From: Capitella teleta
Taxonomy: Eukaryota; Annelida; Polychaeta; Capitellidae
Reading direction: 5' to 3'
Assembly (NCBI GenBank): GCA_000328365.1
Contig: KB305899.1
Coordinates: forward strand, 82,084 to 146,083
DNA length: 64,000 bases
In this document: positions 12,901-24,512 of the stretch, piece after piece
Position numbering within the stretch: the first letter of the stretch is position 1
Layout of the letters: each line of letters begins with the position of its first letter
The notes under the pieces: model-generated
Seen by the model: only the letters and a program-made list of their open reading frames with translations
Database searches by the model: none
What the model was told of the DNA's origin: nothing
Translations under genes and position numbers: made by a program

Positions 12901-15900
12901 AAGTCAGACGTATCCTCAGAGCCACAAGCCCTGTCATGAGGCCAATAAGGTGAGAAAAGAGGGAGAAGAGGTCACTCACCTCCGGAACAGCAACTGAGAC
13001 TGAACAACAAACTTGGTGACGTAACCCAGACCCTGAAACAAGATAAGATAAGATAATGGAGGAAATAAGATAAAACACTGGAGTAGAACAAGAGTGAAAC
13101 GCCATGGCCGCTAGCTGACTCACCCTGAAACTGTTCTGGAAATTGCGCTGCAACGATGGAGCGTGTGTTGTGGCGATGACCGCCTCGAGCATCTCCTTCA
13201 GACAAAGCAGCATGTCTCTGAAACACAAATCAATTGAAATCAGCAGCAGTGACCTCACCACTGACCTGTAGACGAGCAGCGCAGAGAAGTGGTCTTCCAG
13301 GTAGTTATCCATGACGGGTTTGAAGTTGACAAACTTTTGATCTTCGAGTAAATTAAAGATGAAAACCTAGGAATCTTAAGAGTACTATCATGAGATATAA
13401 TAGAGGTAGTGACTCACAAGGGCTTTGAAGACTAGTTGCGCTTGAGGTATGCGTCTACCTCCGTCTAGCGCAAACATATTGAAGAGAGCGTCCATGATAT
13501 CCTGCATGAACTGAAATCAAAACATTTGATTGAATGTTCAAGAGTGTCGCATATTGACCCACTTTGACAATCTCCTCCCCTTCAAGACTCATCAGTTTTT
13601 CCAGATTTGTATCAATTTTATCCAAATGGTCCTTCCATTTGAGCAGACCCAACAAGTCAACTGTAAAAGTGAATCATAATCAGGCCAAATTGCAGGACTT
13701 CGTCTCATACCGTTCTGGGTGAGTTTCGTTGAGCAGAGCATTGTTTCAATGTGCAGGGATTCTTTGTCGCTGGTTTTAAAAGGACTCGACCCCACGACCC
13801 CAGAAAAATGCGAGGGACCACAGGGGAGGTGAAGGTAGGACTGAGGGTTGTGCAGCTTGGAGGCATCGTCACACTAGCAAATGAGGAAACTGATAAACCG
13901 GCAGAAGAACTAAATGCTCTGCTATGCAACCCAAAAAATTAACCCCCTGAGTCAAGCGCTAACTTTTCAACCAAACGCAAGAATTCTGACCTTGTAAATG
14001 AGAAGGTCATGACCGCCATCGCACAATGTCGTTTGATCATCCGTAACCAATTTTACAAATGAAAAACCAAACAATTTCTTTTCCGTCTTGCTTTTACCTG
14101 AAGTCACAAAAAATCAAATTGACAACTGAAGCAGAACTAGGTGAGATGTTACACACGTGAGCAGTGCCTGAACTCAATGCGTATGTGGCAGCCCTGAACA
14201 CAGTCAAAAGGGACATTCAACTGCAAAGAGAGAGCGAGAGAAGGGGCAATTAGAGAGGAGAGAGTCAAAGCAGCTTACTCGTATCGATTCATTCCATTTT
14301 GGAGAATTGTTGTGGTAGTAGAGGGATGAGTTGAACTCTGACCTGCTGCTCACTCCCGCTCCAGGACAAACGCAATTCTGCGAAAAGGAGAACAATAGTT
14401 ATGTCATAATAAATTTGCCAAATGGTCAAATAGAAGCCGAGCCCCTCGAGTCTTTTGACCCAGGAGCCATTTGACCCCAATGCCCTTTGGCTCTTGAGCC
14501 CTTTGATCCCAATGCCCTTTAAGCCATGAGCCCTTTGAGCCATTAGCCCTTTGAGCCATGAGCCCTTCCTTTTGACCGATGAGCCCTTTGACCCCTCTTA
14601 CCTGGAGCACTTGACCATTCTTCTCGACAACAATCACTCTCGCTTCAATATTCTTTGCTGCACTTTTCGTACCTCGTTCAAATTCTCCGTGATGCAATGT
14701 CAAGTAGAGGTCATTACGGAGTGTTTCTGCAAGAAATATTGTGTCAAGGCAAGGAATCAGTCAGCGTCAATTTCTTCACCTGGCAAAATGACGTCGGCAA
14801 ATCCCATTTTCTGTGCAATGCTGACGTTTCTGAACAGAACAGCTTTGGATTTCTTCACTTCGGGCATATTTCCATGCAACATCCGAAGTGCAACGCTCAT
14901 AGCTGTGGGGAGAGGAAGTAAAGAGGAGTCAAGAGGAGGAAGGTGGAGGTACTAACAAAAACTATTAGATCCAGGTAAAATTGATTTTGAGTGCTGTTTG
15001 CGAATGATGTTGTCCAAAAGGGCAGGGAAGTCAGCGTCATTGCTGCACCTGCAGAAGCGAGCAGAGGCGGTGAGCGCATTTGCCTTGATTTGAACTCACG
15101 TGAATCCTCTGAGGTCATTCTCTTTGGGGTCAGTGCTGTCATCTACGGTGCTCATAAAAAGATCTTTGATCGGTAATGCTGAAAGGCAGGCAGTGAGGGA
15201 GAGAGATCACAGTAGAGGTCATCTTACCTGCAATGCCGTACGGCCGCCTGTAGAGGCCACCACGGGAAGAGTCCTCCTTCAGACTGCAGATGCGATGCAC
15301 TGTCGCCACCAGGTAAACTTCCCGCACAAGATCTTTGGAACCCAGATCCTACAGCAAAGAAATTTATCACGAAAAGTTCACTGTATGTTTATCAGCTTTA
15401 CCGTGAAAACCGTGCACGCGTTGCACAACCGTCTGCTTGATTCAGGCGATCCGCACGAACGCAGAACAAAATTCTCGCTGAAGAACTTGGTAGTCTTGGC
15501 GTCGTACAAAGCTAAGATGACCTCCATTTCTTCCAGGGTGCTGAAGTCAACAGAATGGCAAGTGACGTGTAGGTGGTGTGTGCGTGGCCCTCCGGAGGCC
15601 GTCTGCAGGCGAATGCGCTGCGAAGGTCGAATCTGATGGCAGAAGGTCAACAATGAAGGCGTTTCCATGGTTACACTCACGTTCAACTGTTGAGCCATCT
15701 CAACACTGTGATCGTGGATGAGGTAAAGTTCTACGGGACTGAGCGTGTCTGAGTCAACTTGGACTCCATCTTTTCGCGGCACCAGATCCAACCCAAGACG
15801 CCTTCCAACAAAAGAGTCAAGCAAACAGATAAGAATAACCAAACTCACTTATTGCCTGTGTCGATCTTAGCCGTGACCTCTTGCTGAACTTTCTGTATTT

Positions 15901-18900
15901 GTTCCTGGGTCAAATTGTGCGACACCAGTTCTTGTCTGGAGCGGACTAAGTCCATCATGACCTTGTGTATCAAGTGAAATTGGTTCATGGCACATTTCTG
16001 TAAAAATTCACGATTAAAGGCGAAGGCGGTCAGTGGATGACTGAGTACCAAGTAGATGTTCCTCCATGCCTGATGCCATTCCTGCAGGACATATGCTATC
16101 TCACTGACCACCGGATCTTGCACTCGAACAGGAACCTCTTCCGGACTGTGAATTAACAACTATGTGAATCAGATAAAATTGGGCCAATTTGAATTGGTAA
16201 ATAACAGCCAATTACAACTGTGGTTACATTAACAGGGTTGATTAAACTTAATCCCACATAATACCACCAAAACCTTGTAAATGAGTTTCACATAATCAAA
16301 TCTCTTTAATCTCTTAATCAGCTAATATAATCGTGAAATGCCAAGTTAAAAAGAATTTGAGTGAAAATTCTGTTGAACAAAGTTAATTCGTGCACAACTG
16401 AGCCGGCTGTCAGCAACTTAGATAAGGAAGCGTGTTTCATCAAATACAAACACAGATGGCATTTATTCATGATTTGCAAGCAGAAACAGGCAGCAGAGGC
16501 TATAAATAAGACGCACTTTGAAGCAGCAGAAATACGGAATGCACAGACGCTGTACATCATGCCAGTTCAATAGATCTCTAATGTTAGTCGTACAGTTACA
16601 GTAAATAATCCCTGTAATGATGCAATTAACAAAGGTGATCACGATGTACTAGTTATGTAACAATTGTTGCATAATGGAGTGATGCAAGATCAATGATTCA
16701 GCGTACCCTTCCACGTCAACCTGGCACTTGACCAAATGCACGTATGATGCGGGAAATAAGCCCTGAAATCAGAGGCAAAGGTGACATCATGCGCTGCCAT
16801 CAGGCGGCGACACCCACCTTTCGATTGCGGTCTTTAATCATGATGCCACGGTACCACCCTGAAATATTACATCACATCACTCATTCTGTCAGCTCATTTT
16901 TGTGAGTAAAATATAGTAAGTTTTATTGTAACTTATCCAGAGTTATATCCGATTACATAACAGAAATGAAAAAAAAAAGTAAAAAAAAAAAAAATTATGT
17001 AGGAGATATATGTAACTGAAGATAAAAGCAGGCTGAAAAATAGGGGGAAGTGACTTGACATTTGGGAAACCCAAAAAACCCACTAAAACTGAAGTATTAT
17101 GCAAGGTTGATTTTTTACTTTTTTTTCTCCACAAGAAATATTTTATTAGAAGGCCACTTGAAGATAATTCAAGTGTTTAATTCAGTTAATTATTGCGAGG
17201 TGATTTAATATCGAATTCTGTGAAGAATACTCAGCTGAAGATGAATCGTGCCATTCAGATAACTTCCTCTTATAAGATAAGAGATTTTCCACTTGATGTT
17301 TACATGGATTAGAAATACCTTGGCATTCTTCCAAAATCTGCACTGCTTCCCCAATGCGAAGACGAAGACCACGTGACACTCCAGTTGCATCGTACGAGTG
17401 GATGGCTGCAACGAGGAGAAATGTTCAAATACGGAAGCAAATCAATTCAATGAATCCAAGCACAAATAGTGAATAATGGAAAGTTTCTCAATGGTAGGAA
17501 ACAAGAGATATAACACGATGTAATGGACATAATTTCTAGAAATCAGATATACAATTAAGTATCATGTATTCTGAAGTACTTTTAAGAGTGATCTTTTTAT
17601 TGAAAAAAAAAAAAAAAAGTTTCAAACTTGCACAAAACCAGAAAGCAGTATATCGGACATGCTAAGGTACCTGCTCCACCCACTCCCCCCCTCCCGGTGA
17701 TCATTGTTTGATGATAGGAAGTCAGCCGTAACAGGAAGTGATTCGACTTTTAATCCAGGAAGCATGAACACATATTTGAATAAGAAATGAAAAATCTTCA
17801 GATCAATAATTTGAATAACTATCAAGAATATATTCTCTTCCAATAATATTTTTTTTGCATTTACTTCTGTGTTTGGAATTATTCTAACTTCTAAGATAGT
17901 CAACGAACAGACAATGAACATTATTTTTTTTCTTTTTCAGATACCAGTATTCTGAGATTTAAATACTTGACACTCGAGAACAGAAAATGCAGAATTGGAG
18001 TACGTGTATTATGCTAGGTCGTTGTTTTATCAACAGGATGTTTTTTTTTATTAACGGGCCATTTGAGCTGGGGAATTCCTGAACCATTAAATTCAAGAAA
18101 AATTTAAATGCAGATGGTTATACACTATATAATTGTAAAGGAGGCGTGACATATCATCTTGGATTGACCCCTCAATATCCTTTGGCCAAGCCATCTAATC
18201 TTGGAAAGATGAATTATTGTTGAATTAGTAAAGTTCAATGTACGCCGATGCCCAAATAAAAATGATTGAAAGATTCTAAGTTTTACCTGAACAGGTCATC
18301 ATGCAAGTGTGGGGAATATTGTGATGTTGTGTTTGGATCATAAGAAATCATCTGAACTGTGACAATCATAGTGCATCAGGGCTTGGGGGTCCCTTGCTTG
18401 GAATTTCTATCTTAAATACTGAGTGCTTAGCAAGGTGTGGAAAATTGGTACCACTCTCTAACTACATGGCAACGTACCACTCGGCCAACAAAGCAGGTTA
18501 ACAATCATATACAAGTAACCTTTTACACACCAATACAACAGTAAAAGTAACCGTAAAACCTACTAAAAAAGCACGCTGAAGTGTGGAGATAACAGTTCGA
18601 AGAGCAGACAGCCCCCTTGAGAATCATCGGTCCCTGGATCATACACAGTAACAAACCTAATGAGCCCTAGAGAAATGATTTCTTAAAGATGAGCTTCCTT
18701 AAGTGGATGGATTAACCGGACGTTTGTGACACGAGTGATGACATAATCATGTCCTTGGCCTTTATGATCACAGCAATCGGCAACAAGGAAATGTAGAAAA
18801 TGGAAAAAGTCAACATTCAGTCAACAGCAGCAGAAAAGCAAGTGAAGTTACACAAATGGCTGACAGATCACAGCAATTATGTATCATTGTGTGATGCGTT

Positions 18901-21900
18901 CATTTCCTCCAATAATACATATCCTGAAAAACTGTATCACATGACAGCCAAATTTAGACTGTAGCTATATGGTACATGTAATAGTACTGTCAGTTTTTTA
19001 CTTTTTACTGCATAATAAGGTATATAACAATATGTTTGTTTTATCAATAGTAGTTTGCACTGATTCTAAAGAATTCTAAATGATTTAAAAGTTAAAACAA
19101 ACATTTTTTCAAACCTCATTATTTTGTGATCCCTTGCGCCAAAACTAACTAAGTCGACATTGTCAGATGTTTAGGCTTTAATGCCTCCTAATAGTTGATG
19201 CAAATCCATTCAGTTTGATGCAAAAGCTATCGAAATCTGAGCAGTAGTTCAAAAGTTACAGCCTGTTTACAGGTCAACCCCACATGTAATCAAAGATGAG
19301 AAAATCGCTGAAAGATTCAACTGTCAATGCAATAGGCTTGATTATACACAAAATATAAAAACTTATTGGTCAAAGACTGCCATGATTCTTGCATGTGAGG
19401 AAAGAGGAGATATTTTCATTTATTTTGCTGTCAAAACATGAAAATGAACATTTTGAACCCATCTGACCTCTCAAGCAAGGCTTGTTTCTCGGGATCATGC
19501 TCAGCAACTTAGGGCGGGTTTTGGCACGAGGGGTCACATTTATCAGTATGAGTGATGCAACTAATTTACAAGTGAACAACTTTATAAACAGCTTGATTTA
19601 GTCGCATTGGACATAATTGCAGCCTGAGGCAGCTTATCAGTCATAAAGATCTAATTAAGGCAGACATTCACGGCCATCCAACTGACCAATTAGAAGCGTT
19701 CACAAAGACAGTCTAAGCCCAGAAGTATCATAGAAATTAGTCTCGTATAAATCATAGATCGCACGAATAATCCACTTGTAAGTTATAATTGAATAAAGAA
19801 TATTAATCTGTTTTATCCATGATTTTTGCTTAAATTAGAAATTAAAAGCAAAAATCATGGCTAAAACAGATCGTTGATCAAATGTACGCAATAACCCACA
19901 CATCCCGAGTGTTTATGTTCTTGTTGATTACAAATACATTTAGATTCTTGTAAATCGTGATTACCCAGTAAATGCCTCCTAAATGGCAGCATTCAATATG
20001 GATTCCGGCTATAAAAGAATGGTTACATAATAATTAATGGAGCCATCAAAATAACATTTGCGATTGTGACTGACCAACAGGTGGCTTTTCGCTAATTACA
20101 AAATGTTGCCTGGGTTCTGCCCTCACATTATACAGAGTGGACCAAAAGTAGTCCATCTACCGATATTCCATGTTAAAGATCTCAATGTTCTCAATTGCGC
20201 TGCGCATTTCTGAGAAAGTGTTACAAAACAGATTGCAGTGTATTAAAAAACACACTAAAATAAGAGATATAAACACTCGGTCTAACATGTCATGCTGCCA
20301 TTCCTATAATTTAGATTACAATTTCATCAACATTTATGCCAATTTATCTTAATTAATAGAGTGCACTCAACATTCCACAATATTTCCACTTTTGGTGGCC
20401 ATCAGGGCCCTGGACCATGGATAAGCTTCATTGGATGCACAAATAAGGTATCGCAGTCGTAATATTGTTTTGTTTGAGAGTGCTATTGCCGAGACAGTAG
20501 CACTAATGTTTATCTCCTAAAATCAAACCACAATTTGGATTGCAGCACCATGCAACAGAAGACAATCCAATATGCTCACTTCAGTCATTTGATATAGCTC
20601 TCTTCATGATCACACACCACTCACATTTAAATGTTCCTTTCTCATTCAAAATAAAGTTTTTATTCAGTTTCTCTACATAAATGGGCGCAGAATAACCTCA
20701 ATCCATATCAGGTAATTATTTTTCAGAATAATTGATACATTTTGGCAAATATTAGAGTTTTGTTTTTAATATGTCCAGAGTAGATGGACTACTTTTAGCC
20801 CACTCTGCATAAATTGCTATGACAACCATTTATAAACAATGTTTACTAATTAAATTATGTTAACGATGTAATATGAATCACGTTGGATGCAAATTCACGA
20901 ATAATGAATTGTAACACACTTGAAATCAATTGAATCTCGAGCCATAGGACAAGGGTAGCCATAGAGTGCCATAAGGCGGCTCAGGCCCGTAACGAGTCCT
21001 CACTAATTTACTAATTTTATTTTAGGCCCGTGGTTTACCTTACAATTTTCACACAAATAATCTGCCAAAAATATAGCATCCATATTGCTTCTGGCTGATA
21101 ATTGAAGGGGCCACAACAACTGATCCGAGTTTCAGATTTAATGCTGAACTATTTTTATAGTGCTCACCAAGGTCCTACTCTTACTATAAAAAATGCTGGC
21201 ATCTGCAAATGTCTCACAATGTATAAATCCACCAGCAGCGCAACGCTCAGGTTGTAATTTCTCGCCTTTCATGGAATCAGGCAGGCATCAAATGAAAAGT
21301 TGAAAACGGATTATTTGTAGAGGAGTCAAGTGACGTGAGATTTGTGTAGTATGGATGTTTTGTGATGTATTCATTGAAGATTACAAAACTATTGAAAAAT
21401 TATTGTTGGTGAAAGGTGATTTTTCAAAAGGATAGACGAACTATATACATGGCAAACCATTTGGCGCATATTCATACGGCACTTGATCGGCCGATATGGC
21501 CCCTCGGATTGCAATGCATCCCAAAATTAATTTAGAATCACTTCTGAATTGTCAGTTAACCTGATTTAGATCTAGTAAATCCTGAAATGGCTCAGGGTAA
21601 TCAGGGAGCATGGACTTTATGCACATTTCATGATGAATTAAACCCATGCTGGTTTAGGTGATCATATCTAATATAATAAATATTATAAATGTACAAACAT
21701 AGTGCTGCACATAACTCTCCATAAATTCAAAATCATTTGGTGATTTGTAAGAGGCCTTCAAACAACGCCAGTTAAAGAGTGTGGACTAAATGTGACGAAA
21801 TTAATAAAAAAAAATAAGGAAATCAGATGAGATGATAATAGATAATCATCATCATGCATAGCAATTGTGTACTGATTGGGGCATTAACCGCATTGTGAAT

Positions 21901-22188
21901 TGGCAAAATGATAATGCCAATTATTCATTATTCATATGACGCCCAGATAGAAGAAAATTAATAATTTAAGCATCGCAGTCATAGATGCCATGGTGATGCT
22001 GGTCGTTGAATCATGCATGGTTGAATCATCGCAGAATCTGAGAATGCTAGCACTCACTGGCTGGCATCGGCTTCATTCATTGATCACTCAGCGATGTCAC
22101 TTCGCGAGCGTCGACATCAGACTATCTGCAAATCAACAACATTCAACTCACCGACGCCATATTTTGCGTTTGTGGTCGGCGCCCACAT
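3999..22188 (-). CDS. DOCK3/4: DOCK3/DOCK4-type Rac guanine-nucleotide exchange factor, complete, 47 coding exons
   Basis: Catalyses GDP/GTP exchange on Rac-type GTPases, normally with ELMO, at the plasma membrane. Start ATG at 22188 reads MWAPTTNAKYGV, matching the DOCK3 N terminus (MWTPTEEEKYGVV). The stop is at 3999-4001. The exons sum to 5316 nt, 1771 residues, all in phase. Order: SH3 (residues 10-72), helical ELMO-binding part, DHR1/C2 (about 395-570), armadillo-like middle, DHR2 (about 1160-1610), proline-rich tail. Subfamily evidence: GLDLVPRKD, LNGVIDAAVNGGIANY and DRPFHDGGAKD follow DOCK3/4 rather than DOCK1/2/5. The exon lists are in the five domain entries that follow. Most introns are about 46-160 nt. 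Introns 1, 26, 32 and 44 are long and carry transposon relics. I see no break in the gene. Confidence 0.97.
5040..5062. mobile_element. Single pogo/Tigger-like terminus nested in the hAT-like element
   Basis: Read on the minus strand the end is CAGTTGACCCTCATAAATCC, flanked by TA. This is close to the Tigger/pogo terminal sequence that starts CAGTTGACCCT. I could not find the opposite end, so this is probably a truncated copy. Confidence 0.4.
5286..5467. mobile_element. 182-bp MITE with ~20-bp terminal inverted repeats
   Basis: The left end begins TACTGTAGAACAGGAAATTT. The right end in reverse complement begins TACTGTTGAACAGGGAATTT. TA lies at both outer ends, fitting Tc1/mariner-type TA duplication. 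It is non-coding and nested in the larger hAT-like element. Confidence 0.65.
6441..8331 (-). other. DOCK exons 33-41: catalytic DHR2 (DOCKER) domain
   Basis: Exons 8246-8331, 8089-8190, 7976-8036, 7678-7926, 7536-7622, 7379-7483, 7180-7324, 6610-7130, 6441-6560. Anchors: LAERLLDYRSLMEGDEH, VKRPEMYVRYVYKLFDLHM, GFFGQGFPLFLRNKEFVYRG, LPGVLQWFEV. The nucleotide-sensor segment LNGVIDAAVNGGIANYERAF lies at about residues 1523-1542 and is intact. I infer an active Rac exchange domain. Confidence 0.95.
8597..8928. mobile_element. 332-bp MITE with perfect 16-bp TIRs and 5-bp target duplication
   Basis: Both ends carry CAGTGTTCTCCACATT, the right one in reverse complement. The element is flanked by CTTAA at 8592-8596 and again at 8929-8933, a clean 5-bp target-site duplication. 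It lies in DOCK intron 32 (8332-9252) and has no coding capacity. Confidence 0.8.
9253..13660 (-). other. DOCK exons 18-32: armadillo-like central scaffold
   Basis: Exons 13563-13660, 13418-13510, 13266-13366, 13124-13217, 12980-13032, 12822-12930, 12570-12765, 12393-12523, 12242-12340, 10061-10159, 9919-10013, 9788-9866, 9640-9740, 9531-9589, 9253-9401. Anchors: CSTKLTQNVDLLGLLKWK, VNFKPVMDNYLEDHFSALL, YPPDWVVMKIVTN, YGDMRVRMAYEVVAMWQNLG and ATIPLFFDMLQSEHK. Intron 26 (10160-12241) is long and holds a transposon copy, with no exon seen inside. Confidence 0.92.
10487..10867 (+). mobile_element. MITE family copy A in DOCK intron 26
   Basis: Ends: TGACGCCTCGTGCC to CCCGCACTAAG on the left, and on the right, in reverse complement, TGACCCCTCGCACC to CCCGCACTAAG. 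It is about 381 bp and non-coding. A related copy in opposite orientation sits at 19127-19536. Shared interior segments include CTCATCTTTGATTAC and GGAGGCATTAAA. Confidence 0.75.
13711..14902 (-). other. DOCK exons 12-17: DHR1 (C2-like phosphoinositide-binding) domain
   Basis: Exons 14780-14902, 14602-14726, 14279-14377, 14157-14220, 13991-14097, 13711-13873. Diagnostic segments are RNDLYLTLHHGEFERGTKS, YYHNNSPKWNESIR, HIRIEFRHCS and EKKLFGFSFVKLV, then KLHNPQSYLHLPCG. In DOCK proteins DHR1 binds PtdIns(3,4,5)P3 and brings the exchange factor to the membrane. Confidence 0.94.
14436..14595. repeat. Degenerate GAGCCCTTTGA minisatellite in DOCK intron 13
   Basis: About ten imperfect copies of an 11-18 bp unit built on GAGCCCTTTGA / AATGCCCTTTG fill most of the 224-nt intron between exons 14279-14377 and 14602-14726. 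It runs close to the donor of exon 13. Confidence 0.75.
14957..16145 (-). other. DOCK exons 5-11: ELMO-binding/helical N-terminal region
   Basis: Exons 16049-16145, 15849-15997, 15681-15801, 15402-15632, 15228-15348, 15100-15178, 14957-15048. Key segments are EIAYVLQEWHQAWRNIYL, TAKIDTGNKRLGLDLVPRK, FSENFVLRS and YRRPYGIA. The 51-nt intron 15998-16048 was recognised because removing it restores the DOCK3 spacing between the two flanking helices exactly. Confidence 0.93.
19127..19536 (-). mobile_element. MITE family copy B in DOCK intron 1, inverted relative to copy A
   Basis: Ends are GATCCCTTGCGCCAAAAC and, in reverse complement at the right, GACCCCTCGTGCCAAAAC. It is about 410 bp. Read in reverse complement it aligns along most of its length with the copy at 10487-10867, by eye at roughly three quarters identity. 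Confidence 0.75.
19806..19871. repeat. 66-nt near-perfect hairpin in DOCK intron 1
   Basis: Arms of about 27 nt (ATCTGTTTTATCCATGATTT at the outer left) pair with one internal mismatch around a loop of about 10 nt. The size is that of a miRNA precursor or a very short palindromic MITE. The sequence alone cannot tell which. Confidence 0.55.
20133..20807. mobile_element. Non-autonomous mariner-like element, 675 bp, 28-bp TIRs
   Basis: The left TIR starts CAGAGTGGACCAAAAGTAGT. The right one in reverse complement starts CAGAGTGGGCTAAAAGTAGT. Over 28 bp there are two differences. The left flank is TA and the right is CA, a decayed TA target duplication. No transposase frame is seen. It lies in DOCK intron 1. 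Confidence 0.75.
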
Positions 22189-22333
22189 CGCTCTCATAAA
22201 CCACGGAATAATCTCTTATCCATTCACTCCAAGGAAGCTGCGATCGTCAACGAAGGAAATTTAATAAAATAGGTGTTCCCCGAGATCAGCCTCGCTTTGA
22301 CCAAAGGGATTCCCTCGTCTTATGATAAGCAGA

Positions 22334-22341
22334 TGACGTCA
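22334..22341. promoter_or_regulatory. CRE palindrome TGACGTCA upstream of DOCK
   Basis: A perfect full CRE (CREB/ATF site) lies 146 bp upstream of the DOCK start codon, in a locally CpG-rich stretch (about 22275-22410) that is the likely promoter. Regulation by CREB/ATF is an inference from the motif alone. Confidence 0.45.
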
Positions 22342-22399
22342 CAGCATGCTGATCGCATCACAACACTACGCTGTCACCCCTTGACCCCGTTCACGCGAC

Positions 22400-24175
22400 G
22401 CGTGCCTCTCGTAACTGAGCACAATTATCAGAAGAGCTTTAAGTGTTGCGAATACCTGAACCCGGCGAACCATTTTTTATTTATGCACGCCATTCTGCAC
22501 GAATGATTTACAATTATAAAGTCACGATCAACGTGATGAAACTTAGGGGGCTTCTGCATGCAGCAAATGATAATTTTGGTGGGGAAACCCCGGGAAGTCA
22601 AGGTTCCGGCCTATAAATTTTGGAGGGGATTTTAGTAAATTATTCGACTGCATTCTTCAATTCTCAATGCATAGGTTTATTAAACGAATTAGACTTTTAG
22701 AGTAATTTAATGATAAATATTCATCAAGCGAAAGTAAAGAGTTTTAATGATTAAGTTAATTGGCTTAATTAGAACCTTATTTCAGTATTCATGAATAGTC
22801 CAAATTCTTAAATTGACTTACCGTAATTATTCAGAGTAAATCGAGTTATTGGAAATTCTGCTGACGCTTAGAACGACACATCTATTATTTGAGTCTACAT
22901 GTATTCTGCTTCCTTCCTGTTCTTATTCCATTTAATTCGCAATGCATACTCCTTCCGACGCAGTGCGGCTCGTGCAATGGTTACTTCGCAATCATCTCCG
23001 CAACTGATGACGGTTTCCTGGTCCTCTGGTCATTACTCGACGTCCCAGCACCCCAGAGGTGGTCAATGGGACTTAGATTGGGAGAATAGGCTGCTCCATA
23101 GCCATGCCTTGGATTACTTCCCCTCTCAGAACATTCTCTGGGTCATCCAAGCATGCCTCCTTTTCGTCCCTATAGGCCTCTCAGACCTCGAGCGATCATC
23201 GGAAATTCCGGTCTCTGCAAACTTATCCCGTAAGCGACGGATAGTTCTTGTATGGAAATTGAAAGTCCGTGCTACCCGGATGATGGAGATGCTGCTTCCA
23301 GCATCCGTAGGTACGCCCACGCCCTATTGCTGTCAGACGAAGCATTTGAAAATTAAAAGTGGCAAATTTTCGCACGAACTGTGAATATGAAATTGGCAAT
23401 TTTTGGACCTTTTGTTTTCACGCACCAATTCATTTGTTGAATATGACTTTATGTTTAATTCAAGACGGGTCGTGCATGCCACGCTTGTACTTATCTGATT
23501 GCGACCACTGCCAACCAGCAGAATTAAGGAGAAAATTAAAGTTGCATTTTAACCTGTCTCCCAGCACTAAACCGCAATACCAAGTCAGTAAATATTCCCT
23601 CCATTTGCTATTTGGAATTAAATTGTCTTCAATCCATTTTTAAGCCTTAACTCTCTTAGCGAAACAGGGACATGTATTAATATAACATCGCCATGATGCA
23701 GGCCCAGTAACCATGGTGGCGATAGGTCACGCACAGACTCGCGTGGCTGCTCCTGAGCAAGCCATACTCATAACGCACTCACACGGAGCCGCTCCTGTCG
23801 AGGATGTAGTGGAAATCATTGACTCCTGTGGATGTCTCCATCATAACGCACTTCATCGCAAGGAGACAAAATGCGTACGTAGGATAATTATGATATGGGT
23901 GCCTGTTGGACCTTGGAAGAACAGATATCAACTCCGAATCGTCTGAAAGTAGGGGAGGCGCCTTTGGGTAATTAGTTCATCTTGATAATGACTACAACAT
24001 TTAAATTACCAATTGATTCATGAGGCGACAGGAACGACTCAATAATCATAGTTACCTAAATTCATAATGCATTTTCATACCCTTGGTTCATGTTGTTGCG
24101 CATCTCCCAGTGACTGGAGCGTCATATGATCGAGTTTCCGTATACATGTACATTGTATTACAATTGGATGTCTTG
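22400..24175. other. Spacer around the Tc1 relic
   Basis: Apart from the Tc1 relic and two copies of CATAACGCAC at 23769-23778 and 23842-23851, I see no gene or conserved motif. Open frames here are short and have no recognisable similarity. Confidence 0.5.
22940..23340 (-). pseudogene. Tc1-like transposase relic lacking its catalytic core
   Basis: On the minus strand 23320-23126 encodes a Tc1-type helix-turn-helix start with RVARTFNFHTRTIRRLRDKF and DDRSRSERP. About 60 bp further on the reading resumes near the C-terminal motif AYSPNLSPIDHLWGAG (23106 to about 22980), followed by a stop. The DDE catalytic middle is deleted and the two parts are in different frames, so it is dead. No terminal repeats were identified. 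Confidence 0.8.
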
Positions 24176-24469
24176 GTTGACGATGTCGAGCGCACCGAAT
24201 AAGATCATTAAGTTTCAAGTCACGTGGATTTCCGTGTTATTGACAATTGCAATAAATGGTGTCAAATTGAATGGGATTTTAGCCTCACATGATGGTGAAA
24301 TAGGCCAAAGAATTTGGAGGCCAAGAAGTCTACCATCCATTGGCCCCTAATCCCCTATTGTGTCGAATAAAAGCGACCAGCAGCGCCACTCGCACAGCGG
24401 CTGATTTGGTCAGCTTGGTCTTCACTAGTATCCTATATGCTAAAGAGCATATAGCGTGAGGAACGAATA

Positions 24470-24512
<43 letters not shown>

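Larger units (their letters stand above)
16707..22188 (-). other. DOCK exons 1-4: start codon and SH3 domain
   Basis: Exons 22152-22188, 17319-17405, 16818-16858, 16707-16762. The SH3 reads YGVAIHSYDATG, LRLRIGEAVQILEECQGW, then GLFPASYVHL, with the ALYDY-like, GW and P-x-x-Y positions of a real SH3. In the family it packs on the DHR2 and is released by ELMO. Intron 1 (17406-22151) is 4.7 kb, the longest in the gene. Confidence 0.95.

Noticed and set aside
15849-16145. Single uninterrupted DOCK exon over this open frame
   Set aside because: The frame is open throughout, but 17 extra residues would break DOCK3 spacing and are bounded by a GT donor and a pyrimidine-rich AG acceptor, so an intron was called.
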